Below, in pieces: positions 9,047-17,613 of a stretch of 64,000 nt of DNA (position 1 is the first letter of the stretch; every line of letters starts with the position of its first letter). The notes beneath the pieces are model-generated. The model worked only from the letters and a program-made list of their open reading frames with translations. It did no database searches and had not been told where the DNA came from. The DNA is from Bacteroidota bacterium. GTDB taxonomy: Bacteria; Bacteroidota; Bacteroidia; UBA4408. The translations under genes were made by a program, and so were the position numbers. The stretch covers positions 794,001-858,000 of the forward strand of contig JADKHO010000001.1 in NCBI GenBank assembly GCA_016721765.1, read 5' to 3'.

Positions 9047-9642
9047 TTACAATTTAATTTGAGATTAATTTCTCTTTCGAAGGTAGTTAATTTTGTAATA
9101 TATAAAATATTAGGAATGAAAATTAAAGGATTAGCATGATGGCAATGTGTGAACCCACAGCAAATAAATGCTTTCAAGCGCAGCGGATAAGTAAACAGAA
9201 AAATTAAAATCACAAAAAAAATTCCTTTAGCATATACAAATTAACTCCTTCCGAAATTCAAATTATTGAAAGTTTAAACTAAAACGGATAATTAATATTA
9301 CATTTCTGAATGTTAATGGTTTTATCATACTAACAAGGAGAGATGTTAAAGGGTGATTGAATACTATCAAGGAATATGCACTAAGATTAAAGATATATTA
9401 ACCTAAAGCAATACATTTGTCTTATTAAATACTAAAAATGTAAAAAAAACAATCATAAGGATTTGCGTTTAGCTGATTCTCGCTACTGAAAACTGGTAAT
9501 TTTTATAGCAAACGAGGATAAAGTGAAGCGCTCACGCGATGCGTGGGTGTTTGCCTTTTCTCGTTTGCGGGTATACCAGTACCTCAGGAGCGGTTGGGTA
9601 AATTACCCACGCAGATTTTTTTGATACTAATCAAAAAGATAC
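9047..9642. other. 596-bp intergenic region
   Basis: No protein-coding gene could be supported here. The first ~430 bp are AT-rich and featureless apart from promoter-like sequence for the leftward ELWxxDGT gene. The right-hand ~150 bp (about 9490-9622) are clearly richer in G+C and hold a nested inverted-repeat structure followed by a terminator-like hairpin, listed separately. Confidence 0.6.
9492..9622 (+). ncRNA. Candidate structured RNA element with terminator-like 3' hairpin
   Basis: Three nested inverted repeats are visible: ACTGGTA (9492-9498) with TACCAGT (9574-9580); GCAAACGAG (9508-9516) with CTCGTTTGC (9560-9568); and CACGC (9533-9537) with GCGTG (9541-9545). A second hairpin, TGGGTAA (9595-9601) with TTACCCA (9603-9609), is reinforced by GCG/CGC outside it and followed by seven T (9616-9622), as in a rho-independent terminator on the + strand. 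Together this could be a small RNA or a 5' regulatory structure ahead of the gene at 9643. No known RNA family was recognised. An integron attC site was considered and rejected. Confidence 0.4.
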
Positions 9643-10032
9643 ATGACTTCTAAGAATGAATTAAATAATTGGTGGCAAAACCTTCCAATTGAAACTCAAT
9701 TTAAATATGGAGAAAAACTTGAAGAACACTTGGCTGAATGCGCAAAAATATACATTCAGGAAAGAGACCCTATAAATACATACTACAAAATTCAACAAGA
9801 CCATATTGTTTTAAAGGACGCACTTTGGGGAATTCCCGTTGATTTCGGGTTGGATTCTCATCAAAGCGCATCCAACTACGAAAACTTTATTGAAGAACAA
9901 AGCACTATACTTCTTAATCTTGCACTTTTAACTCAAGAATACTTCCTTGAAGTTCAAAGTTTATATAGTGGAAAAATTCCAATCGCTTTAGAAATACTTG
10001 AGGAAATATTCTCAGAAGAAGATAAAAAATAA
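9643..10032 (+). CDS. Hypothetical protein, 129 residues
   Basis: This small, soluble, acidic protein (start MTSKNELNNWWQNLP, end EEIFSEEDKK) has no signal peptide or membrane segment. The composition and amphipathic spacing suggest an all-helical fold. I do not recognise the family. It lies just after a structured, terminator-like element, so it may be transcribed separately or regulated by that structure. The last third of the gene, with its stop codon and ~20 bp beyond, is repeated at 11241-11388 with about 94% identity. This indicates local duplication or recombination at this locus. Nothing nearby gives a functional clue. Confidence 0.65.
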   Translation: MTSKNELNNWWQNLPIETQFKYGEKLEEHLAECAKIYIQERDPINTYYKIQQDHIVLKDALWGIPVDFGLDSHQSASNYENFIEEQSTILLNLALLTQEYFLEVQSLYSGKIPIALEILEEIFSEEDKK

Positions 10033-10241
10033 CAGCTACTATTATCCAATAGCTGATAGGGAATCTGATACTGAATTGCTCTAGGTCTCCTTCTCCTAAT
10101 GAGCCTTAAATGCTCCTTTTTGAGCTGTCAAGAAACTTCCTGAAAATTGTATTGAATAAGAAAATTCTCAATACTCTGCTTTTATTTATATGGGATTGTG
10201 ATGAGCAAATTCACAGAAAAAAGGGGGTATCTTCGGTAGTT

Positions 10242-10457
10242 TTAAAGCTTGACCATTTTATTTTTAAGTGCAAATTTATATATGCCGATTGCACTTTTTG
10301 ATTTGGTTTTGACCATGATATTCTCACGGCAATATTCAACAGTTCTAATACTTAATTCCAGCATTGTAGCTATTTCCCTATTTGTATACTCCTTACTAAT
10401 TAACTTAATTATCTTAATTTCCTTTTCTGAAAGATTTATTTTTATTAGTGAAGTCAT
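10242..10457 (-). CDS. Small LuxR/GerE-type helix-turn-helix protein
   Basis: The 71-residue protein is essentially a stand-alone GerE/LuxR DNA-binding domain: LSEKEIKIIKLISKEYTNRE (scaffold helix and first HTH helix), IATMLELSIRTVEYCRENI (turn and recognition helix), then a C-terminal helix ending in YKFALKNKMVKL. It carries no receiver or ligand domain, so it would act as a constitutive or partner-dependent transcription factor. Free-standing LuxR-type domains of this size occur in Bacteroidota. The gene lies 91 bp downstream of the 227-residue gene on the same strand, so the two may be co-transcribed. It is located inside the segment bracketed by the 148-bp direct repeat. Confidence 0.75.
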   Translation of the reverse strand: MTSLIKINLSEKEIKIIKLISKEYTNREIATMLELSIRTVEYCRENIMVKTKSKSAIGIYKFALKNKMVKL

Positions 10458-10548
10458 ATTTTATTGAGAGAAAAAGCTCTTTTGAACTATGTTATTTGCC
10501 ATATGTTGAAATTCCGCTAATCAGACCCCACCTTACCCAACTAAATAA

Positions 10549-11232
10549 CTATCTAAGGTATGCCGAACTAAAAGCTTCCTTCAATAAATCGAATAACTTT
10601 TTACCCATTGTAGCATCTAAGGATAGAGTTGTAATAATCCCAATGATTGATGAAACAAAAACACTATTCCAATCAAATTTATTTAATTTATCCAGCGATG
10701 AAATTAAATAATCAAGTCTAGAATTAACGATACTTTGCTCAAAGGTTCCAATATTTAACTCTAATTTTATTACTGGTCCAAGTTTTTCTAAAATCACTCT
10801 TATAGCGGTCTTTTCTTCAGTAGTAAAAAATCCAACATTAAAGTCATGATTAACAACAGTATACAGTTCCACTCTATTATTGATTTGCCAATAATCTGGT
10901 TCATCTTTCTCTGCCAAATAAGGTTCAACAACATGTTGTAGAAACCAATCAAAATCCTCAAGTACTTTAGAAAAACGGAAATACCCCTTTGTTGGTATAA
11001 CTCCCGATTCTTCAAATAATAAATTAAACTTAGTATATCTATAGGTGAAGAAATTATAATCATCTGGTGAGCTCTGTATACTAAACTTTAAAGGAGAATT
11101 TCTTAGAAATATTGTAAATGTATCGATTCCTTTTATCTTGGTTTCTTCAACTTCAAATCGTTCTACGCCAAGAGTATCCTCTTCTAAAAGTTTGTATATG
11201 GTGTTCTTATATTTTTTAATCATTAGAAACAA
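10549..11232 (-). CDS. Hypothetical protein, 227 residues
   Basis: I do not recognise this protein. It is predicted to be soluble, with no signal peptide. The N-terminal half has alternating short strands (LEEDTLGVERFEVEETKIK, TFTIFLRNSPLKFSI), and the second half is helical. There is one moderately hydrophobic stretch near the C-terminus (VFVSSIIGIITTLSLDA, about residues 191-207) that could be a buried helix or a weak membrane segment. It is followed on the same strand by the small LuxR-type gene. Its 5' end is 8 bp from the duplicated fragment of the 129-residue gene, so the pair seems to have been placed between the two copies of the repeat. Confidence 0.6.
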   Translation of the reverse strand: MFLMIKKYKNTIYKLLEEDTLGVERFEVEETKIKGIDTFTIFLRNSPLKFSIQSSPDDYNFFTYRYTKFNLLFEESGVIPTKGYFRFSKVLEDFDWFLQHVVEPYLAEKDEPDYWQINNRVELYTVVNHDFNVGFFTTEEKTAIRVILEKLGPVIKLELNIGTFEQSIVNSRLDYLISSLDKLNKFDWNSVFVSSIIGIITTLSLDATMGKKLFDLLKEAFSSAYLR

Positions 11233-11240
11233 ATTTACTA

Positions 11241-11388
11241 CACTATACTTCCTAATCTTGCACTTTTAACTCAAGAATACTTCATTGAAGTTCAAAGTTT
11301 ATATAGTGGAAAAATCCCAATCGCTATAGAAATACTACAGGAAATATTCTCAGAAAAAAATAAAAAATAACAGCTACTATTATCTAAT
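11241..11388 (+). pseudogene. Duplicated 3' fragment of the 129-residue gene
   Basis: These 148 bp match 9903-10050 at a constant offset of 1338 bp with about nine substitutions and no indels. The frame is preserved (offset divisible by three): it reads TILPNLALLTQEYFIEVQSL to the same stop codon. There is no start codon upstream in this frame (a TAG lies at 11224), so it is a 5'-truncated copy. The two copies are direct repeats flanking the LuxR and 227-residue genes. Confidence 0.8.
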
Positions 11389-11426
11389 TTCGAATCTATT
11401 TTATAGCTTAATAATTTAAGCTGTAA

Positions 11427-14400
11427 TTAATTAATTACAACTCTTTTCTTAAGAAAGTGTTTACCATCCGAAACAATTAGCTGATATACACCCTTTGTAT
11501 ATTCCCTGACATCCATTACATATTTGTAATTGATTTTTCTTTCTAAAACTAATTTCCCTGAGACATCATATAATTTCATTGAAAAAATCTCAGATGGGTT
11601 ATTTGTAGTTACTACTAAATTTAATTTATCACTGGTTGGTGTTGGAAAAACATTTAAAGCCAAGTCAGTATTTAATTTAGAAGAAGTATTCGTCTCTCTT
11701 GCATTCTTGATTCTGTAGTTTTGTGCACAATTTGTATCACACTGCGAGTAATATATTGTTTTGTATTGTTGTATTGAATCATTGTATGAACGAACAAACA
11801 CTTTCATATGGAATAATGAATCAATTTCAAATCCAATCGGTTCATCATTTCCAATCAACATGTCATTATAAACAGCCTTCCAATAACTATTCCCTGCAGT
11901 ATCATATTTTATAGTCATAACATCAAAGTCAACCCCATTCCAACTTTTCCCAGTAACATAAATAAAATTATTATCGTCAATTAGGATTGCTTTAACTGAA
12001 TCAGTTCCATTATTTCTACCATTAAAATCTTGTTCCCAAACAACTGAATTTATAAGGTCACCTTTCATTAAATGATAGTTATAAGAAACAGTGTCCAATA
12101 CTGTTGATATTGAGTATTTATTTCCGGCATTATCGGTAACAAATTGTAGATTTGATGGCACCAAGGGTTCTTGCGATAAATATATAATTGTATCAATATT
12201 TGCTTGTGTATTTCCAATTGTTCTAAACTCTCTGTTACCAGTTGGTTGGATACCTGCGTAGTTATCAAATTCAAAAATACCGATATTGCCCGTTTTAAAT
12301 AATTGCTCGGTTTCTATTTGAGTTATCCAGTTTTGTAAGAATTTTATCTGCTCTTCTTTTAATCTCAAACATGGTGCTATATTATTAAGCACATTTAAGG
12401 CTGCTTCATTATTACCAAGCAATCGATATGTTGTTGCCAAGTCAATAGAATAGTAAAATTCATTCATATCATCATCCTTTTCCCTACTATTTATAATCAA
12501 TTTACTTTCTGCTTCAAGGATTTTTGTACAATACTCATTCTTTACATCCAATGTGCCAATTCTATCGTCTTTAATCATTAATCCGAATAATTCTTTCATC
12601 TTTAAATATGCAAATTCCGAATCCCAGTTTATTCTACTTTCTTCATATGTTGTTGAGGTATTAAAAATATCACTGAACATTTTGAAAGATGTAAAAATAT
12701 TGTCACTATTTGATTCATCAATTGAAGTACTTAGCGCGGTTCTCAATGCATCATTCATTGGTGTATTCCAAAAATAATCGCTTTTTATTGGTGGACATTT
12801 AGGACAATAGTTTATGGGTAACCCACGTTCATTATATCCGATTTGTACAGAGCCTGGTTCATCAGCACAAGCAATATAATTCGGTGAGTCATCAATAATA
12901 TTAATACGGCCTGTAGTAGGATTTCCAAGTAAGGAAATTAAAGTTAAATTGCTGGGCAAATTAGGTTTTGTTGAAGGGATTGGTTCATTCACCCATTTAT
13001 TATTGTGTGCAGGAATAAATTTTTGTCCAGTTTGTGCATCAATACTAAATTTATCTACCACACCACTCATAACAGAACCCTGAGCTGAAACAGGATTATC
13101 TACAGTAAAGTCATTGAATCCATTTTCAAGAATTAATTGATTCGCAGAAACACAACTAATTCCACCTCCATCAGTTCTAAAGCTATTGTTTCCACCAAAT
13201 CGATAACTTGAAGGACTGTTTATTATTGGGCTTACATTTAATGTAACGTTATTATACAAAAATAATGAGTTATTATTTGCTGTAATATTACTGCATTTCA
13301 GGTTAAGCAAACTTGTACCTTGGTATCTAATTCCTGTAGAATAATATCCGTTATTACTTTTCATAATATTGCAATTATTCAAATATGTAGTGGCGGTTCC
13401 TGCCGAGGAAATATTAATTGCATCATCATAAGTTCCACCAGCTTCTTTTATTGCAATATTTGTAAAATAACTTGGTGTACTTGCGCTAACACCTATTATT
13501 GGATAATGACAATCAATGAAGTCAATATTCTCCAACATTACACCTTTATCTTCATATTTGAAAGCATTCAAACACTGCTCAAAGCTACAATTATACATGC
13601 GCAACGTATTTGCGGTGCCCCAGAATAATGAAGCCCTTAATCCATTTTTTAATGCCTTAAAAGTTACATTTTCAATATGATGATTCGGTGCAGCACAAAC
13701 CCAAAAACCATCACCCCCTCCACTTTGCCCTGCAATACTTGTTGCTTCGAGATTATCTAAACGATAGCTAGATGCCATCAACCAACTTGCATCTCTTCCA
13801 AATTCGAATAATCCATCTTTGATATTTTGCATTTTTAAATTATCATCGGCTTTCACATAGGTCTGCATTGCAACTTCTGCAATTTTATCTATTTTGCCGT
13901 TTCCTTGCAAAGTAATAGAGTTGCTTGCATCTCCATGTATGTTAATATCACCATTATTTATCCAGTTAAGTTTAAAACCTAAATAACCATCTCCACTAAA
14001 ATGCAAATCTGCTTTTGGTTGAAGATTTATTATACCTCCAAATTGTAAGGTCGACTCCTCTCCTGTTAATAGAATGTGAGCGTTTTCAAAATAATTAAAT
14101 GTATAATTATTCAAATAGACTTTACAATGTTCTATTTCAAGATATGCATCAGAATTGAGGTCAAATGTTCCTGCATTCAATTTAAAAACTCCTCCATTCG
14201 AGGCACTTCCTTTTCTTACTGAAACAGAAGTAAAACTTGGAATATCTATATTGCAATAACCTTGAACATCAAATAATGAATGCTCGCCTTGAAGTTTAAT
14301 AGTAACATATGGTTCGATAATTAAATTCGCACCTGCCTCAATAATTATTTTTGAATAATCATTAATTATTACACTAGCCCCGGATGACAATTTTAATGTT

Positions 14401-16445
14401 GATCCACTCTTAACCCTTAGTAATCCTCGTTCTGATATCGATGTGTTTGAAGAATTACCTATTTCCAAACCATTTAACTCAATAGCTAATGTACTGTTAT
14501 TGCATACATTCAAATCTGTTTGAACTGTTAGCTTTCCTATATTATCAACTAGTAAATTATGTGTTAGGTATTCTTCAATAGGTATATTTACATCCAGATA
14601 TTCCGGAAATTTTCTTTTTAGGTTAACATGAGTAGAATGAATATTTTCATTAGTTGAATTTTGAGGATTGTCTATAAAATAGTTTGATGTGCATGAGCAT
14701 GAACTATTAGTATATGCAGGGGTTGTGGGTAGTGATTTAAATGCTAATTGATATAAATTATACATCCACATATAATCATTACCATTATACTCTCCTCTCG
14801 TAAAACCACTTGGGCCAAAAGGATGAGACCATCTAGAATTTTCATCCCATTCACCTGTTATTAATGTGGGATCAATAGTACTAGCTGGACTATAATTGTG
14901 AGGGCCATCGCAAGGTGCACTATTGAGAATATTTAAATAAAAGGCTTGAGAGCGCAAAGGGGGTACATTATGAAGAACCGCATACGATAAATCAAAAATC
15001 CACATATCCCAATCATTAGACATTCTATCAATATTATAATGACTCCAACTATCTCCAGCTACAGCCAAAGACAATGCTAAATTTACATTGTAATCTGCAT
15101 CCAAAAGACCACTCTGGAATTTATATGTAAATGCATCAAAACAGATTGTATATGGTATAGTTGGAAGCAAAGGAACAGCGGCAAAAGGTGGAAGAATAAC
15201 GCACATTTTAGGAATATTTACCGGCACTATTCCACCAGGAAGTAAAGTTAAGTTTTGAAAATTTTGCCAGAAAGCAGTATTTACAATAGATAGAGGAACA
15301 GTAATGTCATGGGGAATCACACATGGTTTACCATCTCCTATATTATCATCAGCTTTGTGAATTATTCCAATTGTACCAGCATAATTATGAACATTTCCTG
15401 TAATAACATCGGCAGCTTTTGCAATTCCGTATGAAAATGGACGGGCTTCACTCCCTGATGGTTCCTTTTTACCCAAAACAGGATTAACTAAAACCCAATT
15501 TTCGATTACATCACAATTACTTGTTACTGTAAGTGTATTTGCAGGTAATCCTTGAAAAACAGTAAGCGAACCTGCTGTACCGATAGCAGGAGAAGTAACG
15601 CTTGGTATTGAAGGCGTAATATTAGTTTTTAAAACTCGATATTCTAGGCTATTCCACTGATAAATTGTAGTTAAGTACTGCATAAAGTGCTCTGTAATTT
15701 CCTTTATTTTGTCATCAATAAAAAATCCGGTATCAGTTGGTTTGGGCTTTACATAAACATGACCAACAAATTTTTTAATATGAACAAAACCTAACATTAA
15801 TGCGATCATTTGATCTTGACTACAAGCATTCCCTTCTCTGGCTTGACCTCCATTTTCCGTAACGTTTTTTTGAGAATAATATGAAGAATACATTGCATCG
15901 AACCTGTCCCTTGGGTCGTTAGTCACTGGATATTCATCTGTCCAATTTTGAATCAACGTTTCATCAAAATCGTCCCTTAATAAAAAACCGTTAGCATCAT
16001 CCAAAAGAGAAGGATTAAAATAAGCTTCTGCAGTCTTATCCAATCTATCCACAGCATTTATCGCGTAATATAATTCATTTAATGTTCCAGAACAATCTTT
16101 ATTTTCATCATTCAATAGCTTGTATTCTGTTGCTAATACAGCAAGATAATCGCCTTGTTGAGCCATTGCATCCCCCATTCTTCTAAACCCATAATTAGGT
16201 GAATGCAAGGTCCAAGCAGGGGACCCACATTCTTGACCCAAACTTGTTGGATCTGCATCAATATTTGAAATATTAATTCCCATTCCTTTCAGAGGGCCAA
16301 TGGAAACAAATTGGCTTTTAAACTTATTTCTATAATTCCAATACTTCATTAAGTTCTCATTTTCTGTCTGAGCTTGAGTATTCAAGAAATTAAATAAGCA
16401 AAGAATAAAATAGACCGACGAAATTACTTTAGTTTGAATTTTCAT
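11427..16445 (-). CDS. Large secreted beta-helix-type protein with T9SS sorting domain
   Basis: The 1672-residue exported protein has a signal peptide (residues 1-26, ending NTQAQ). The N-terminal ~560 residues form a domain rich in Trp and Asp (for example WSHYNIDRMSNDWDMWIFD) that I cannot assign. About residues 600-1150 contain repeated short strands such as RGLLRVKSGSTLKLSSGASV and KIIIEAGANLIIEPY, typical of a right-handed parallel beta-helix. A helical, repeat-like section follows (TYRLLGNNEAALNVLNNIAP), then a region resembling SBBP-like beta-propeller repeats (FIYVTGKSWNGVDFDVMTIKYDTAGN). The end (VFPTPTSDKLNLVV to LKKRVVIN) is a T9SS type A sorting domain. It is the last gene of a three-gene leftward set with two lipoproteins (gaps of 12 and 21 nt). 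A surface-exposed or released role is inferred. Confidence 0.85.
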   Translation of the reverse strand: MKIQTKVISSVYFILCLFNFLNTQAQTENENLMKYWNYRNKFKSQFVSIGPLKGMGINISNIDADPTSLGQECGSPAWTLHSPNYGFRRMGDAMAQQGDYLAVLATEYKLLNDENKDCSGTLNELYYAINAVDRLDKTAEAYFNPSLLDDANGFLLRDDFDETLIQNWTDEYPVTNDPRDRFDAMYSSYYSQKNVTENGGQAREGNACSQDQMIALMLGFVHIKKFVGHVYVKPKPTDTGFFIDDKIKEITEHFMQYLTTIYQWNSLEYRVLKTNITPSIPSVTSPAIGTAGSLTVFQGLPANTLTVTSNCDVIENWVLVNPVLGKKEPSGSEARPFSYGIAKAADVITGNVHNYAGTIGIIHKADDNIGDGKPCVIPHDITVPLSIVNTAFWQNFQNLTLLPGGIVPVNIPKMCVILPPFAAVPLLPTIPYTICFDAFTYKFQSGLLDADYNVNLALSLAVAGDSWSHYNIDRMSNDWDMWIFDLSYAVLHNVPPLRSQAFYLNILNSAPCDGPHNYSPASTIDPTLITGEWDENSRWSHPFGPSGFTRGEYNGNDYMWMYNLYQLAFKSLPTTPAYTNSSCSCTSNYFIDNPQNSTNENIHSTHVNLKRKFPEYLDVNIPIEEYLTHNLLVDNIGKLTVQTDLNVCNNSTLAIELNGLEIGNSSNTSISERGLLRVKSGSTLKLSSGASVIINDYSKIIIEAGANLIIEPYVTIKLQGEHSLFDVQGYCNIDIPSFTSVSVRKGSASNGGVFKLNAGTFDLNSDAYLEIEHCKVYLNNYTFNYFENAHILLTGEESTLQFGGIINLQPKADLHFSGDGYLGFKLNWINNGDINIHGDASNSITLQGNGKIDKIAEVAMQTYVKADDNLKMQNIKDGLFEFGRDASWLMASSYRLDNLEATSIAGQSGGGDGFWVCAAPNHHIENVTFKALKNGLRASLFWGTANTLRMYNCSFEQCLNAFKYEDKGVMLENIDFIDCHYPIIGVSASTPSYFTNIAIKEAGGTYDDAINISSAGTATTYLNNCNIMKSNNGYYSTGIRYQGTSLLNLKCSNITANNNSLFLYNNVTLNVSPIINSPSSYRFGGNNSFRTDGGGISCVSANQLILENGFNDFTVDNPVSAQGSVMSGVVDKFSIDAQTGQKFIPAHNNKWVNEPIPSTKPNLPSNLTLISLLGNPTTGRINIIDDSPNYIACADEPGSVQIGYNERGLPINYCPKCPPIKSDYFWNTPMNDALRTALSTSIDESNSDNIFTSFKMFSDIFNTSTTYEESRINWDSEFAYLKMKELFGLMIKDDRIGTLDVKNEYCTKILEAESKLIINSREKDDDMNEFYYSIDLATTYRLLGNNEAALNVLNNIAPCLRLKEEQIKFLQNWITQIETEQLFKTGNIGIFEFDNYAGIQPTGNREFRTIGNTQANIDTIIYLSQEPLVPSNLQFVTDNAGNKYSISTVLDTVSYNYHLMKGDLINSVVWEQDFNGRNNGTDSVKAILIDDNNFIYVTGKSWNGVDFDVMTIKYDTAGNSYWKAVYNDMLIGNDEPIGFEIDSLFHMKVFVRSYNDSIQQYKTIYYSQCDTNCAQNYRIKNARETNTSSKLNTDLALNVFPTPTSDKLNLVVTTNNPSEIFSMKLYDVSGKLVLERKINYKYVMDVREYTKGVYQLIVSDGKHFLKKRVVIN

Positions 16446-16457
16446 ATTTTGGGTAGT

Positions 16458-17129
16458 TTATTGTTTAACATTATATCTAATTAAATTCCAAATCTTATTA
16501 CTATCTAATATTTCCTTTCGAATAATTCCAATATTTTTTGCAATCCAAAAATTCGTTGGACTTTCGTTTTTTTCTGAAGCATTATGGTTGTCGAAAAATT
16601 TTGCAGTATTTTTATAAACTATTCCTTCGATTCTTATAGTATCATAAGAACCTTTATAATACACTTCTCCGGGTGAAGTCCAAGGGTTAATAAAGCTGCC
16701 TTCCTCAAAAATATTATACATTAAAAAAGTGGTACCATTATATCCATTTGGAGTCTGTTTTCTCCTTTCACGCCACGTTCCAACTTCCCCATTGCTCCCA
16801 TAATAGCCGTAATCAATTTTATAGAAATATTGATCGCCATCAAAATAGCTATATAATGAATTAGAGTAGAATTGATAATCTCCCTCCTTAATTATTCCCC
16901 AACCCGGATTATGGTATATATAATTCGTATCATTAAAAACATATACACAGTCAAGTGAAGAACCAGCGCTATCTTTATAAATCCAATATGATCCCTTTTT
17001 AAAATATGAAAAAGACTGTAAGTCTTGGAAATTCCTACAAGGTATTACTTCATCATCTTCCTTTTTCTTTTTACAAGCAACTATAAGAAATAGGGAAAGA
17101 AATATTATATAAATAAAGTAATTCTTCAT
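16458..17129 (-). CDS. Predicted lipoprotein, 223 residues
   Basis: The N-terminus (MKNYFIYIIFLSLFLIVACKKKKEDDE) is a lipoprotein signal peptide: a hydrophobic core, lipobox-like LIVAC, then a Lys/Asp-rich linker. The mature part is a soluble, aromatic-rich beta protein (YFKKGSYWIYKDSAGSSLDC, FWIAKNIGIIRKEI). Such proteins are common Bacteroidota periplasmic or surface lipoproteins of unknown function. It lies 12 nt upstream of the big T9SS protein and 21 nt downstream of another lipoprotein, so the three are probably co-transcribed and may act together at the cell surface. The specific role is unknown. Confidence 0.75.
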   Translation of the reverse strand: MKNYFIYIIFLSLFLIVACKKKKEDDEVIPCRNFQDLQSFSYFKKGSYWIYKDSAGSSLDCVYVFNDTNYIYHNPGWGIIKEGDYQFYSNSLYSYFDGDQYFYKIDYGYYGSNGEVGTWRERRKQTPNGYNGTTFLMYNIFEEGSFINPWTSPGEVYYKGSYDTIRIEGIVYKNTAKFFDNHNASEKNESPTNFWIAKNIGIIRKEILDSNKIWNLIRYNVKQ

Positions 17130-17150
17130 ATTTGAGTTTTTTGAATATTG

Positions 17151-17564
17151 CTATTGCTCGTAATGATATTCTGTAACAATCGAATTAGTGTTAGTAAAAA
17201 AAACAGTGTTTTCAAGCCATAATTCCTTATTCTTTAACCTAAGGATTTTGTATCTATTGGTGCAACATGAGAATTTGAAATCAATATTTTCTTTATCAGA
17301 TGTAAAGCTCCAATTACCATTTTCTTGATTAGATATAGCAGTTTTATAAGTGAATTTAAAAGTCCCATCTTTATTAATGTCCAATTTTTCAACTGTTAAA
17401 AATTGCGTACTTAAACCATCTTGTTCTTGAGACTTTAATATCCAATTTCCCACGATTCTTGATTTTTTTGTTCGCAAACTTAAAACTGGACCATCATCAT
17501 ATTTTTTACATGAACAAATACAGGCAATTAGTATCAGGAAAAATATAAATGAACTATTTTTCAT
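17151..17564 (-). CDS. Predicted lipocalin-like lipoprotein
   Basis: From the ATG at 17564 the protein is ~137 residues, starting MKNSSFIFFLILIACICSCKK; a longer start at 17591 would add nine residues before the signal peptide and is less likely. The hydrophobic stretch followed by cysteines and KK is a lipoprotein signal. The remainder (RIVGNWILKSQEQDG, DINKDGTFKFTYKT, NGNWSFTSDKENIDFKF, KILRLKNKELWLE) has the pattern of the small lipocalin-like domain frequent in Bacteroidota lipoproteins: a start G-x-W followed by repeated strands. First gene of a likely three-gene operon. The neighbouring IS element begins just upstream and may have affected its promoter. Confidence 0.75.
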   Translation of the reverse strand: MKNSSFIFFLILIACICSCKKYDDGPVLSLRTKKSRIVGNWILKSQEQDGLSTQFLTVEKLDINKDGTFKFTYKTAISNQENGNWSFTSDKENIDFKFSCCTNRYKILRLKNKELWLENTVFFTNTNSIVTEYHYEQ

Positions 17565-17613
17565 TTGAAAAACAATTAATTTTTTTTGCATTTAATTTGC
17601 TATTTTATTTCAT

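Noticed and set aside
9492..9622. Integron attC-like site next to a small orphan gene (GTTGGGT at 9593-9599 fits GTTRRRY)
   Set aside because: No matching RYYYAAC box was found at the other end of the structure, no second copy is present after the gene, and there is no integron integrase in the window.
10110..10301. Possible 63-residue gene on the plus strand
   Set aside because: It overlaps the antisense of the LuxR-type gene, and its translation has no coding character.
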